Positions 25,063-34,513 of a DNA stretch of 64,000 bases are shown here, piece after piece. The notes under the pieces were generated by a model. The model worked only from the letters and a program-made list of their open reading frames with translations, was not told where the DNA came from and ran no database searches. The first letter of the stretch is position 1, and every line of letters begins with the position of its first letter. This stretch comes from CAJXZP01 sp041563475 (GTDB taxonomy: Bacteria; Bacteroidota; Bacteroidia; Flavobacteriales_G; Salibacteraceae). A program made the position numbers and the translations under genes. The stretch is taken from assembly GCA_041563475.1 (NCBI GenBank), contig JBFFMY010000010.1, positions 1 through 64,000 on the forward strand, written 5' to 3'.

Positions 25063-26538
25063 TTATCTTCCACCTAATCCAGATGGTGAACCAACGCGAT
25101 CCATAGCACATCTAAAGCCAATATCATCCGTGGATAAATTCTCATCCAAAAATCTTCTTGTTCCAGGATGTAACCAATATGCCCTATCTTTCCAAGAACC
25201 GCCTTTAAACACTCTAGAGTGATCCGTAATTAAGGAGGTTACACCATATTCATACATACCGTTTGATTCTGGTCCATCAATCTCCACATCACCTTTCCAA
25301 ACATTATCTGAATACTGCGTTTCAAAATCTCCATCTAAATAGTTAATGTTGTCAGCTCTTCTGTAATTTCTACGATCTTTTGCATCTTCTGTTTCTACAT
25401 TTTGATACACCATGCGACCAAGAGAATCTTTTTCAGCAATATAACCATCCTCGTCTTTCGCTATTTTCTTATACACGTTACCACGGAATGCACGGAAATC
25501 AGATGCGTCTTCAGAAGTAATAGCTCTGTAGACATCCATCACCCACTCATTCACGTTACCTGCCATATTATATAATCCATAATCATTTGGCCAGTATTGA
25601 TATACCGGTGTTGTAATATCACCATTATCATTTAAAGCACCTGCGATACCCATGTTATCACCACGACCTCTTTTGAAATTGGCTAACATTTGTCCCATAT
25701 AAGAATTCTCCGGGTTACGCATTGCATGTCCATTCCATGGCCATTGACGTTTTTCCAATACGTTTTCGCCAAATGAATTACCAATTAATCCATACGCAGC
25801 GTATTCCCACTCAGCTTCAGTTGGTAGTCTATATTTTGGTAATAAAATACCATCTGACATTTGCACATTTCGGTAACCTGGACTGTTTGGGCCATCCCAA
25901 TCAATACCATCATTATTTTTATCCCCTTCATACTGACCATATAAATATGCATCTGTATTAAAGTTATCATCCGACACTTGATTTGGATTATGGTTATAAA
26001 ATCCTTCACGAATCATAATTTGCTCGTTCACACGATCCGATCTCCAAGCACAAAATTCAGTTGCTTGCTTCCAACTCACTCCAACAACAGGGTAATCTCT
26101 GTATGCAGGGTGACGTAAATAATAATCTACATATGGTTCATTATACGCCAGTCTATCACGCCAAACTAAAGTGTCTGGCAATGAAGCTTGAAAAACTTCT
26201 GGATAATCATCATTATAAATACGCTGTACCCAATACATGTACTCCTGCCAATCTAAATTCTTTACTTCAGTCTCATCCATATAGAATGAAGAAACAGAAA
26301 TTCTTCGAGGGGTGTTTTCCCAATTACGCATTACATCGTCCGTAACACGTCCCATAGTAAACGTACCCCCTTCAATAAGAATTAAGTTTGGTCCCGTTTC
26401 TTGCTCCACAAATTGTGGCTTTTGAAAATCTCCGTTTTCCTTGTCGTCAAAATTCCACCCTGTAATCGAAGATTGCTCATGATTACATGATGTTGCTAAC
26501 AAAGAAACTACTGCTAAACCTATTAGTGTTTTGTTCAT
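25063..26538 (-). CDS. gldJ: Gliding motility/type IX secretion lipoprotein GldJ
   Basis: 491 residues. The signal peptide ends in a lipobox with C18 (LLATSCNH), and the early mature part (SSITGWNFDD) is GldJ-like. A formylglycine-generating-enzyme/sulfatase-modifying fold fills the rest: LIEGGTFTMGR, YRLPTEAEWEYAA, GLYNMAGNVNEWVMD and GGSWKDRAYWL at the C-terminus. GldJ is an outer-membrane lipoprotein that stabilises the GldK ring of the type IX system. It follows a porP-like gene by 57 bases and is divergent from porU-porV, the arrangement known from gliding flavobacteria. It differs from the second such protein in the window (GldK) by length and inserts. Confidence 0.92.
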   Translation of the reverse strand: MNKTLIGLAVVSLLATSCNHEQSSITGWNFDDKENGDFQKPQFVEQETGPNLILIEGGTFTMGRVTDDVMRNWENTPRRISVSSFYMDETEVKNLDWQEYMYWVQRIYNDDYPEVFQASLPDTLVWRDRLAYNEPYVDYYLRHPAYRDYPVVGVSWKQATEFCAWRSDRVNEQIMIREGFYNHNPNQVSDDNFNTDAYLYGQYEGDKNNDGIDWDGPNSPGYRNVQMSDGILLPKYRLPTEAEWEYAAYGLIGNSFGENVLEKRQWPWNGHAMRNPENSYMGQMLANFKRGRGDNMGIAGALNDNGDITTPVYQYWPNDYGLYNMAGNVNEWVMDVYRAITSEDASDFRAFRGNVYKKIAKDEDGYIAEKDSLGRMVYQNVETEDAKDRRNYRRADNINYLDGDFETQYSDNVWKGDVEIDGPESNGMYEYGVTSLITDHSRVFKGGSWKDRAYWLHPGTRRFLDENLSTDDIGFRCAMDRVGSPSGLGGR

Positions 26539-26595
26539 GTTGTTGATATTAATAGCCCCTATAACGTGTGTGTAAAAATATTATTTTATTTAATA

Positions 26596-27579
26596 CTACC
26601 AATGAGGACATGGAGGTGGTGAATATTTTGGTTTTTTTACGCGACAAGGAAGGTTGAAACCTAGGGAAAGTTCATGAGCCCCGCCCGTTGCATTTGTTAA
26701 TTTGGAAACAGTAATATCGTAACTATACCCGAATTTAAAATTATCATTCTGTAACCCAACTAAAACGATTAATGCATCTGCATTAACGGTATTGAATCTA
26801 TACCAAAAACCAACAGTAAAAACACTCATACGGCCATACATACCAATATTGAATTGCTGGGAAGGCCCTTGTTGCATAAATAAAATGTTTGGAGAAATAG
26901 ATCCTGCTTCTGGATGTCTTTTATCTAAAGCAATGGTTGCTCCCGCTTGTGCGGTATATTTTCTATACAAAGTAGCATCTGAAGAACCGAAAAAACTTTC
27001 TACGGGCTCCGCTAAATGATGAACAGCACCACCTATATACCAATCTTTACTATATAACAATATTCCAGCAGAAAAATCCGGAGCATTTACCTTAGAATCC
27101 CCGAAAGGCTCATTTGTAGTGTAAATAAACCCATATCTTTCATCAATCATATCACCGAAAGTAAGACTCTCCCACTCCAAAGATTTTTGCCAATACGCGG
27201 CTTCTAAACCAAATTTTAATGATACTTGATTATTCAATCTTAAGGTATAGGCATAAGCCAATGAAGCGTTAAAAGTTTTAAGCGTTCCACTACCTGCATT
27301 GTCTTGATAAATCTGAACACCTAGACCCCCTTTAAGAAAATTCACGTACTGATCACCAGAAACACTATACGTAGAAAAACCTCCCGGCAATTTTGGCCAC
27401 TGATTTCTGTAATTCAATACAATTCTTGGGCAAATATCAGAGCCTGCAAAGGCCGGATTGGTGTACAACGGGTTGGCATAAAATTGCGAGAATTGCGGAT
27501 CTTGACCCACCGCTTTGGTAAACAGACCAAAAGCCATGAAAATCAACAAAGTAAAGTGGAGTGATTTATTGTTAAACAT
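26596..27579 (-). CDS. PorP/SprF-family type IX secretion outer-membrane protein
   Basis: 327 residues from the ATG at 27579, chosen because it opens a clear signal peptide ending AVGQ; the frame extends upstream to 27636 without similarity. The mature start QDPQFSQFYANPLYTNPAFAGS is the hallmark of the PorP/SprF family, and the rest is a beta-barrel pattern with SISPNILFMQQGP and FGYSYDITVSKL near the end. These proteins help anchor or export type IX components and adhesins at the outer membrane. It sits directly upstream of gldJ, and a paralogue lies next to gldK at 54561-55568. Confidence 0.87.
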   Translation of the reverse strand: MFNNKSLHFTLLIFMAFGLFTKAVGQDPQFSQFYANPLYTNPAFAGSDICPRIVLNYRNQWPKLPGGFSTYSVSGDQYVNFLKGGLGVQIYQDNAGSGTLKTFNASLAYAYTLRLNNQVSLKFGLEAAYWQKSLEWESLTFGDMIDERYGFIYTTNEPFGDSKVNAPDFSAGILLYSKDWYIGGAVHHLAEPVESFFGSSDATLYRKYTAQAGATIALDKRHPEAGSISPNILFMQQGPSQQFNIGMYGRMSVFTVGFWYRFNTVNADALIVLVGLQNDNFKFGYSYDITVSKLTNATGGAHELSLGFNLPCRVKKPKYSPPPCPHW

Positions 27580-27699
27580 ATATTTTCCTAGTTGCACGCG
27601 GCAAGTATAGTGAATTATTTTTACTTGTGAAACCAATATTTCTCATGTACATAACATTCACAATATTTAAATCATACTTTCGTTTGATAGCCACGTATT

Positions 27700-27707
27700 T
27701 AAATTTG
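27700..27707 (+). promoter_or_regulatory. -7 box upstream of porU
   Basis: TAAATTTG fits TAnnTTTG and lies 32 bases before the porU start in the divergent spacer with the porP-like gene. No -33 TTG at the standard distance. Confidence 0.5.
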
Positions 27708-27739
27708 CATTCTACAATTTAGATAAAATAAACTAAAAG

Positions 27740-30700
27740 ATGAAAAGATTATTGTTACTCCTTATATTATTCACCCTTCATTACAGTTCCAAGGCACAAA
27801 ATAATCAAATATCAAACTCTTTAGAAAACCAAATTAGTATAAATTGGGAAACCCCAATGACTTTTAAGGGGTTCGATGAAAAAAATATCACTTTAATTAA
27901 TTTTCAAAATGCATCGTTTGACTTCCCATCTGACTCCCTCCCTTCGTTTACCCAAACAATGTATTTACCAAACGGAGCGAATGAGGCTCAGGTTGAAATT
28001 GAGGTTGTCAAAACGATTCCACTAACTAGTGCTGAAAAAGAAGCCTTATTCAACACAGAAATTCCTTCAAGAATTGAACCTAGTGCACATATTACTTGGT
28101 ATAGGAAAAAAACCATCGTTACCGTAAAAATTCATCCACTAATTAAAGATCCTTTAACTCAGGAGATTTATAAAGTAACAGAATTCAATTACAAAGTGAT
28201 CCCAGTTTTTAACAAAGCCCCAAGAGGTTCAAATTGGGATTTTAAGGTAAATTCAGTGCTTCGACAAGGTAAATGGGTAAAAATTGGCGTCACAACCGAT
28301 GGGATTTATCGAATTTCATATGATGACTTAAACGCGATGGGGTTCAACACTACAGGGTTAAATAGTAATCAAGTTAGACTTTTTGGAAACGGAGGTGGTT
28401 TCTTACCTTTTAATAACAGTACTCCAAGATTTGATGATTTAGAAGAAAACGCCATTAAAATTATCGATGGAAATGACGGGGTTTTCAATTCTGGTGATTA
28501 CTTATTGTTTTATGGCCAGGACCCGAACAGGTGGAAATATGTTAATGGTAGATTTAATCATGTCACAAATATTTTTTCGGATACAACATATTATTTCATT
28601 ACAACTGATTACCAAATTGGACAACCCAAAAGGATTTCAACTCAATCAGCCATTTCCAACCCTGCGGACGTTACGGTAAACACTTTTACAGATTTCCAGT
28701 ACAAAGAAGTAGACCTAGTGAATTTTGTGAAATCGGGTAGAAATTGGTACGGAGAGTCCTTTAATTTCACCAAAAACAGAAGTTATATTTTTTCCTTTCC
28801 AAATAGTGTGGCAAACACGACTCAAATAAAAGCAACTGTGGCATTTCGGGTAATTAATAAACCTGGGAAATTTACCTTCTCCATAAACGGAAACTCTATA
28901 TTGGAACTAAATCAAAGTTCAATGACCGGTGGCTACTATGACCCATACGCATTATTGCAAACAGGAATCAATGACTTCTCTAATTCTAATGACAACATAA
29001 CTGTAGATGCAATTTTCAATAATTCCAGTACCTCTGACAATGCATGGTTAGATTTTATTGAAATAATTTGTAATAGGAAGCTCCAGTTTTCTGGGAGTCA
29101 AATGACCTTTAGAAATGTGAATTCTCAAACGGCCTCAATTATTCAATACACAATGGGTAATTCTGCCAATATTCGCGTTTGGGATGTTACGACCCCAACC
29201 AATGTAAAAGAAATTTCAATCTCTAATGGAAATTTTAAGGCATATGGCGGAAATATAAATGAATACATCTCCTTCAATGGATCCACGTACTTAAAACCAA
29301 CTGTTTTCGGCACTGTACCAAATCAAGACTTACACGCGATCCAACAAGCGGATTATGTTATAGTTACGCATCCAAATTTTATTTCACAAGCCAATCAATT
29401 GGCTGATTTTCATCAAAAAAACAGTAATCTCAATACCGTGGTTGTTACAACTAATCAGTTATATAATGAGTTTTCATCTGGTAGTCAGGACTTAACCGCT
29501 ATAAAATCATTCAACAAAATGTTATACGACCGAGCCGGTTCAGATCCAAGCAAAATGCTGAAATATGTTTTGTTATTAGGTGATGCTTCATATGATTACA
29601 AGCACAGAATTGCGGGAAACACCAATTTTGTTCCAACATATCAATCTTGGAACTCTTATTACAACCTTCAATCGTATTGTAGTGATGATTATATTGGGTT
29701 TTTGGATGATGATGAAATTGATGAGCTAAATTCTACTTTGGATGTAGGAGTAGGTAGAATTATGGCTCAAACAGAATCGCAAGCCCAGGTTGTTATTGAC
29801 AAAACCATCCACTTCATGACTAACCCAGATTGCATGCGACAATGGCGAAATTGGTTAACATTTGTTGCGGATGATGAGGATGGAAGAACTCATATGAGTC
29901 AATCGGATAAACTAGCTACAAAAGTAGACACCACTTATTCTAAATATAACATTAATAAAATTTATTTAGATGCATATCAACAAGTTAGTAACTCTGGGGG
30001 AAGTACATATCCGGATGTTAATACAGCTATCGATAAGTCCACAGAAAGAGGAAATGCCATTATTACATACGTAGGCCATGGAGGCGAACTTGGTTGGGCG
30101 CACGAACGCATTTTAGGGTTGACTCAAATAAATAGTTACAAAAATCTAGACGCGCTAGCCCTGTATCTAACCGCCACCTGTGAATTTAGTCGATTTGATG
30201 ACCCTGAACGAACATCTGCTGGGGAGTTTACACTATTAAATCCAGACGGAGGCGCACTTGCATTATTAACCACTACTCGCCTCGTATATTCTTTACCTAA
30301 TTTCGAATTATCCAAAAAGTTTTACGATGTAGTATTCGAAAAGGTAGATGGTGAATGGCCTAGATTAGGTGATTTACTGCGTATTTCAAAAATTGGCGGG
30401 AATAGTATCAATTACAGAAATTTTTCCCTTTTGGGCGACCCTGCTGCAAGGTTGGCTTACCCAACCTATAATGCAGAAACAAGCTCGATACCTGACACCA
30501 TAAAATCCTTACAAAAAGTTACGGTTACTGGTATTATAACAGATGAATATAATCAAAAATTATCCGCATATAATGGGGTTGTATATCCTACAATATTTGG
30601 GCAAAGAAGAACTCAAAAAACTTTAAATAACGACAATTCAGGAGTTTTTGAATTCGAAACCCAAACAAACGCCCTCTTTAATGGAAAGGCATCAGTTACA

Positions 30701-31516
30701 AATGGCGAATTTGAATTTACCTTCATTGTGCCTAAAGATATTGATTTTAATTATGGTTTAGGAAAAGTGAGTTTGTACGCAGAAAATGGCCAAGTGGATG
30801 CTTCTGGGAGTTACGAAGAGTTTTGGATAGGCGGAAGAATTGCAAACCCCGATATGGATGAAATTGGCCCAACTGTGAATTTATGGATGAATGATGAATC
30901 ATTTGTAATAGGAGGAATAACAGATCAAAACCCGTTAATTTATGCCAAAATTTTTGATGAAAGTGGCATTAACACTGTAGGTAGTGGAATTGGTCATGAT
31001 ATTGTTGCGGTAATAGATGAAAACACTGCCAACTCTATTACATTGAACGATTTTTACGAATCGGAATTAGACTCATATCAAAAGGGTTCTGTTTCATACG
31101 CTTTAAATAACTTGTCTGAAGGAAAACACACTTTGCGATTAAAAGCGTGGGATGTGTTTAATAATTCGGGCGAAGCATATACAGAGTTTGTGGTTAGTAA
31201 CTCATCCGATTTTAAAATTGATCATGTTTTAAATTATCCAAACCCTTTCACCACCAATACGGATTTTTATTTTGATCACAATGCGCTAGGGCAACAATTA
31301 AGCATCCGCATTCAAATATTCTCCATTGGTGGTAGATTAGTAAAAACGATTGATCGTGTAGAACAAAGTGACTCCTACAATGTAGGTCCAATTAATTGGG
31401 ATGGGAGGGATGATTACGGAGATAGAATTGGAAAAGGTACATATATATACAAGGTGAAAGTTACCAATGGTTTTGGACAAACCGTTGAGAAATTTGAAAA
31501 AATTGTTATTCTGTAA
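27740..31516 (+). CDS. porU: Type IX secretion sortase PorU
   Basis: 1258 residues. After a signal peptide (1-19, ending SKAQ) comes a large N-terminal region and a gingipain-type (C25) peptidase domain. Its catalytic dyad is visible: H780 in ITYVGHGGELGW and C814 in YLTATCEFSRFDD. The C-terminus (FKIDHVLNYPNPFTTNTDF onwards) is a sorting-type domain that PorU keeps and uses to bind PorV. PorU removes the C-terminal signal from cargo at the cell surface and attaches it to lipopolysaccharide. porV follows immediately. The kelch-like protein of this window is a likely substrate. Confidence 0.95.
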   Translation: MKRLLLLLILFTLHYSSKAQNNQISNSLENQISINWETPMTFKGFDEKNITLINFQNASFDFPSDSLPSFTQTMYLPNGANEAQVEIEVVKTIPLTSAEKEALFNTEIPSRIEPSAHITWYRKKTIVTVKIHPLIKDPLTQEIYKVTEFNYKVIPVFNKAPRGSNWDFKVNSVLRQGKWVKIGVTTDGIYRISYDDLNAMGFNTTGLNSNQVRLFGNGGGFLPFNNSTPRFDDLEENAIKIIDGNDGVFNSGDYLLFYGQDPNRWKYVNGRFNHVTNIFSDTTYYFITTDYQIGQPKRISTQSAISNPADVTVNTFTDFQYKEVDLVNFVKSGRNWYGESFNFTKNRSYIFSFPNSVANTTQIKATVAFRVINKPGKFTFSINGNSILELNQSSMTGGYYDPYALLQTGINDFSNSNDNITVDAIFNNSSTSDNAWLDFIEIICNRKLQFSGSQMTFRNVNSQTASIIQYTMGNSANIRVWDVTTPTNVKEISISNGNFKAYGGNINEYISFNGSTYLKPTVFGTVPNQDLHAIQQADYVIVTHPNFISQANQLADFHQKNSNLNTVVVTTNQLYNEFSSGSQDLTAIKSFNKMLYDRAGSDPSKMLKYVLLLGDASYDYKHRIAGNTNFVPTYQSWNSYYNLQSYCSDDYIGFLDDDEIDELNSTLDVGVGRIMAQTESQAQVVIDKTIHFMTNPDCMRQWRNWLTFVADDEDGRTHMSQSDKLATKVDTTYSKYNINKIYLDAYQQVSNSGGSTYPDVNTAIDKSTERGNAIITYVGHGGELGWAHERILGLTQINSYKNLDALALYLTATCEFSRFDDPERTSAGEFTLLNPDGGALALLTTTRLVYSLPNFELSKKFYDVVFEKVDGEWPRLGDLLRISKIGGNSINYRNFSLLGDPAARLAYPTYNAETSSIPDTIKSLQKVTVTGIITDEYNQKLSAYNGVVYPTIFGQRRTQKTLNNDNSGVFEFETQTNALFNGKASVTNGEFEFTFIVPKDIDFNYGLGKVSLYAENGQVDASGSYEEFWIGGRIANPDMDEIGPTVNLWMNDESFVIGGITDQNPLIYAKIFDESGINTVGSGIGHDIVAVIDENTANSITLNDFYESELDSYQKGSVSYALNNLSEGKHTLRLKAWDVFNNSGEAYTEFVVSNSSDFKIDHVLNYPNPFTTNTDFYFDHNALGQQLSIRIQIFSIGGRLVKTIDRVEQSDSYNVGPINWDGRDDYGDRIGKGTYIYKVKVTNGFGQTVEKFEKIVIL

Positions 31517-31526
31517 ATACCATAAT

Positions 31527-31555
31527 TTGAAACCTAACGTTTATCGCTATATTTG
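31527..31555 (+). promoter_or_regulatory. Promoter upstream of porV
   Basis: TTG at 31527-31529 and TATATTTG at 31548-31555 are 18 bases apart, a near-ideal Bacteroidota promoter. It lies just after the porU stop and 25 bases before the porV ATG at 31581, which also supports that start over upstream ones inside porU. Confidence 0.7.
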
Positions 31556-31580
31556 CAACTCGATTATATTTCCATATTCA

Positions 31581-32867
31581 ATGAAATCAAACAAATATTT
31601 TGCAATTTTCACGATTGCATTTCTATCTATAAGTGTGATTACCGTTAATGGTCAAACACAACGTACAAACGCAATAACTACTGCGGTTCCCTTTTTAACT
31701 ATTACACCAGATGCACGTCATGGTGCTTTAGGTTCAGCTGGTGCTGCTACTAGTCCTGATGTGTATGACAATTTTCATAACCCAGCTAAGCTTACTTTTA
31801 TGAAAGAGGATGCGAGCATGGGATTGTCTTATACACCTTGGTTATCTTCTTTGGTTCCGGGTATCAGCTTAAGCTATTTAGCGGGAATGAAAAAAATTGA
31901 TGAGATGTCGGCTATTGGTGGTTCTTTAAGATACTTCACCTTAGGAGAGATACAATTTACTGACGAGCAAGGTAACTCTACTATTCAACATAACCCCAAT
32001 GAATTTTCTTTAGATGGAACCTATTCTAGAAAACTTGCGCAAAGTTTTTCTATGAGTATTTCGTTACGATTTATCTATTCCAATTTAACGGCTGGTCAAA
32101 GTGTGGGTGGAGCAGATACAAAACCTGGCATTGCAGGTGCTGCAGATATATTTGCCTATTATCAAAATGATGATGTAAGATTAGGAAGTACCGATGCAAC
32201 CCTTTCCATTGGTGGTGGTGTTTCGAACATTGGTAATAAAATGACCTATTCCAATGTTAACCAACAAGATTTTCTTCCAATGAATTTCAAAATGGGAGCT
32301 GGGTTAAACATTCATTTAGATGAGTATAATGATTTAGCCTTTGTATTCGATATCAATAAACTACTTGTTCCTACTCCTCCAATTTACGGAAAAGTTAATA
32401 ACCAAAACCAAATCATTGCAGGTAAAGATCCTGTAAGATCTGTTGCAAACGCAATGTTTACAAGCTGGTCAGATGCTCCTGGAGATCCTGTAAAAGATAA
32501 TACTGGAGCCTATATTTTGGATGCAGACGGAATGGCAGAAATTGAAAAAGGTAGTGTGTTTGGTGAAGAACTTCGTGAATTATATTTTGGCTTTGGTCTT
32601 GAATATTGGTACAATCAAGTTTTTGCCGCTAGAATGGGCTACTTTATGGAAGATGATACCAAAGGAAATAGAAAGTACCTATCTTTTGGTTTTGGTCTTA
32701 AATACAATGTTTTCGCTTTAGATATTTCATATCTCGTACCTTTTTATGTAGGTAGTCAAGTATCATATGGCCAATCGCCTTTAGCGAACACGCTTCAATT
32801 TACCATGTCTTTTGCTTTTGATAAAAAACAATCCTCCGCGAGTTCTGAACCTGCCGATTCGTTTTAA
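31581..32867 (+). CDS. porV: Type IX secretion outer-membrane shuttle protein PorV (LptO)
   Basis: 428 residues from the ATG at 31581, which gives a signal peptide (MKSNKYFAIFTIAFLSISV, ending VNGQ). The frame is open back to 31467 within porU but that start would lack a signal and precede the promoter. The mature N-terminus (ITTAVPFLTITPDARHGALG) is the conserved PorV motif, followed by a 14-strand barrel pattern. PorV collects cargo from the SprA translocon and delivers it to PorU. It is downstream of porU as in other flavobacteria. Confidence 0.94.
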   Translation: MKSNKYFAIFTIAFLSISVITVNGQTQRTNAITTAVPFLTITPDARHGALGSAGAATSPDVYDNFHNPAKLTFMKEDASMGLSYTPWLSSLVPGISLSYLAGMKKIDEMSAIGGSLRYFTLGEIQFTDEQGNSTIQHNPNEFSLDGTYSRKLAQSFSMSISLRFIYSNLTAGQSVGGADTKPGIAGAADIFAYYQNDDVRLGSTDATLSIGGGVSNIGNKMTYSNVNQQDFLPMNFKMGAGLNIHLDEYNDLAFVFDINKLLVPTPPIYGKVNNQNQIIAGKDPVRSVANAMFTSWSDAPGDPVKDNTGAYILDADGMAEIEKGSVFGEELRELYFGFGLEYWYNQVFAARMGYFMEDDTKGNRKYLSFGFGLKYNVFALDISYLVPFYVGSQVSYGQSPLANTLQFTMSFAFDKKQSSASSEPADSF

Positions 32868-32883
32868 AAAATTAAACTTGTTA

Positions 32884-33381
32884 ATGAAAAAAAAAATTGT
32901 TCATACCTGTGAAATAACAAGTTATTCAAGCGAAAAAGAACTATCAGAAGATCTACAAATCCTACTTAAAAAAGCAAGAGAAGCGCTTAAATCTTCCTAT
33001 TCGCCATACTCGGGTTTTCAAGTGGGAGCTGCATTAAAATTAAGTACAGGCGAAATAGTTTTGGGAAGCAATCAAGAAAATATTGCCTACCCCTCTGGAT
33101 TGTGTGCCGAAAGAACCGCAATTTTCTCTGCGGGAACAAATTATGCCAATATTCCAATTGAATCCATTGCTATTGTTGCGAAAAGTTTAAATGGAGAAGT
33201 GAGTCAGCCTGTTACGCCTTGTGGTGCTTGTCGCCAAGTAATGATAGAAGTGGAAACGAAACAAAACAGCATAATAACCATGGTCACTGCTGGTGACGAT
33301 GGGGAAATATGGGTAAGTGATTCAATTGCCAATATTATTCCGTTTTACTTTTCTTCGGCTGTGGTAGGACGTGTGAAATAA
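32884..33381 (+). CDS. cdd: Cytidine deaminase
   Basis: 165 residues from the ATG at 32884, 16 bases after porV; a longer frame starting inside porV is not needed. Cytidine deaminase converts cytidine and deoxycytidine to uridine forms for pyrimidine salvage. The zinc site is complete: C74-A-E76 (GLCAERTAI) and P112-C113-G-A-C116 (TPCGACRQ). SSYSPYSGFQVGAA near 38-50 is the substrate loop. The close spacing suggests co-transcription with porV, without a functional link. Confidence 0.95.
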   Translation: MKKKIVHTCEITSYSSEKELSEDLQILLKKAREALKSSYSPYSGFQVGAALKLSTGEIVLGSNQENIAYPSGLCAERTAIFSAGTNYANIPIESIAIVAKSLNGEVSQPVTPCGACRQVMIEVETKQNSIITMVTAGDDGEIWVSDSIANIIPFYFSSAVVGRVK

Positions 33382-33448
33382 GAATATCCTAGAGTTCACT
33401 TATCTGTATTAACCTCAAAAAGAAGATTTTTTTATACCTCTTTTATAT

Positions 33449-33456
33449 TAAATTTG
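33449..33456 (+). promoter_or_regulatory. -7 box upstream of pdhA
   Basis: TAAATTTG fits TAnnTTTG, 26 bases before the pdhA start. A -33 TTG is not evident. Confidence 0.5.
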
Positions 33457-33482
33457 CGCCCTGTTAATTTCAATATAAATAC

Positions 33483-34502
33483 ATGGCTACAAGTAAATCA
33501 AAAAAATTGCCTTTTTCAAATGCGCAATATCTTAAGTGGTATGAAGATATGCTGCTTATGCGTAAAATAGAGGAGAAAACGGGTCAATTATACATCCAAC
33601 AGAAATTTGGGGGCTTTTGTCACCTGTATATCGGACAAGAAGCTGTTGTAGCTGGAACAATGTCTGCGACCAAAAAAGGAGACAAACATATTACTGCATA
33701 CCGTGATCATGCTCATCCCATAGGCTTAGGAATTCATCCAAAGTATATGATGGCTGAGCTTTATGGTAAATCTACCGGCTTATCTAAAGGGAAAGGTGGT
33801 TCAATGCATATGTTTTCTAAAGAAGTAGGACTAATGGGTGGTCACGGGATTGTGGGAGCCCAAATTGCCATGGGTGCTGGAATTGCATTTGCTGAACAAT
33901 ACAAAAACACAGGAAATATTTGTGTTACTTCTATGGGTGATGGCGCAGTTCGTCAAGGTATTTTGCACGAAACGTTTAATATGGCAATGAACTGGAAAAT
34001 TCCAGTGGTTTTTCTTATTGAAAATAACAACTATGCCATGGGAACTTCCGTTGACCGAACAACAAACGTTAAAAACTTAGCCGAAATTGGTGAGTCCTAT
34101 GATATGCCAGCTAAATCTGTTGATGGAATGAAAGTTACAGAGGTGCATGATGCAATGGCCTGGGCTGCTGAACATGCGAGATCTGGAAAGGGACCTGTAT
34201 TATTAGATATTAGAACCTACCGATACAAAGGGCATTCAATGAGTGATCCTCAAAGATATAGGACTAAAGAAGAAGTGAATGAATATAAAGCTCAAGACCC
34301 CGTGTTTTTTGTAAAGGAAATTATTTTAGAAAATAAAATAGCTTCTGAGAAAAAATTAGCGGAAATTGATAAACGCGTCAAAGAAACTGTAGAAGAGTCT
34401 GTGAAATTTGCAGAAGAATCTCCAGAACCAGTGGCTTCTGAATTATATAAAGATATTTACGTTGAAGACAATTATCCATATATCATGGATAACAAGTTTT
34501 AA
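33483..34502 (+). CDS. pdhA: Pyruvate dehydrogenase E1 component, alpha subunit
   Basis: 339 residues. With the beta subunit it decarboxylates pyruvate using thiamine diphosphate. The ThDP motif is visible as TSMGDGAVRQG to ENNNYAMGT (about 155-183), and the phosphorylation-loop-like region TYRYKGHSMSDPQRYRTKEE is conserved. The gene is 11 bases before pdhC (E2). No beta-subunit gene (pdhB) or E3 lies here, so these must be elsewhere; I believe this split is normal in Flavobacteriia. Confidence 0.93.
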   Translation: MATSKSKKLPFSNAQYLKWYEDMLLMRKIEEKTGQLYIQQKFGGFCHLYIGQEAVVAGTMSATKKGDKHITAYRDHAHPIGLGIHPKYMMAELYGKSTGLSKGKGGSMHMFSKEVGLMGGHGIVGAQIAMGAGIAFAEQYKNTGNICVTSMGDGAVRQGILHETFNMAMNWKIPVVFLIENNNYAMGTSVDRTTNVKNLAEIGESYDMPAKSVDGMKVTEVHDAMAWAAEHARSGKGPVLLDIRTYRYKGHSMSDPQRYRTKEEVNEYKAQDPVFFVKEIILENKIASEKKLAEIDKRVKETVEESVKFAEESPEPVASELYKDIYVEDNYPYIMDNKF

Positions 34503-34513
34503 ATAGAATAAGA

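Noticed and set aside
24977..25111. Longer MurF start reaching into gldJ
   Set aside because: The extra residues have no family similarity and lie across the gldJ terminator; the ATG at 24976 fits MurF.
31467..31580. Longer PorV start inside porU
   Set aside because: It precedes a good promoter and would hide the signal peptide.
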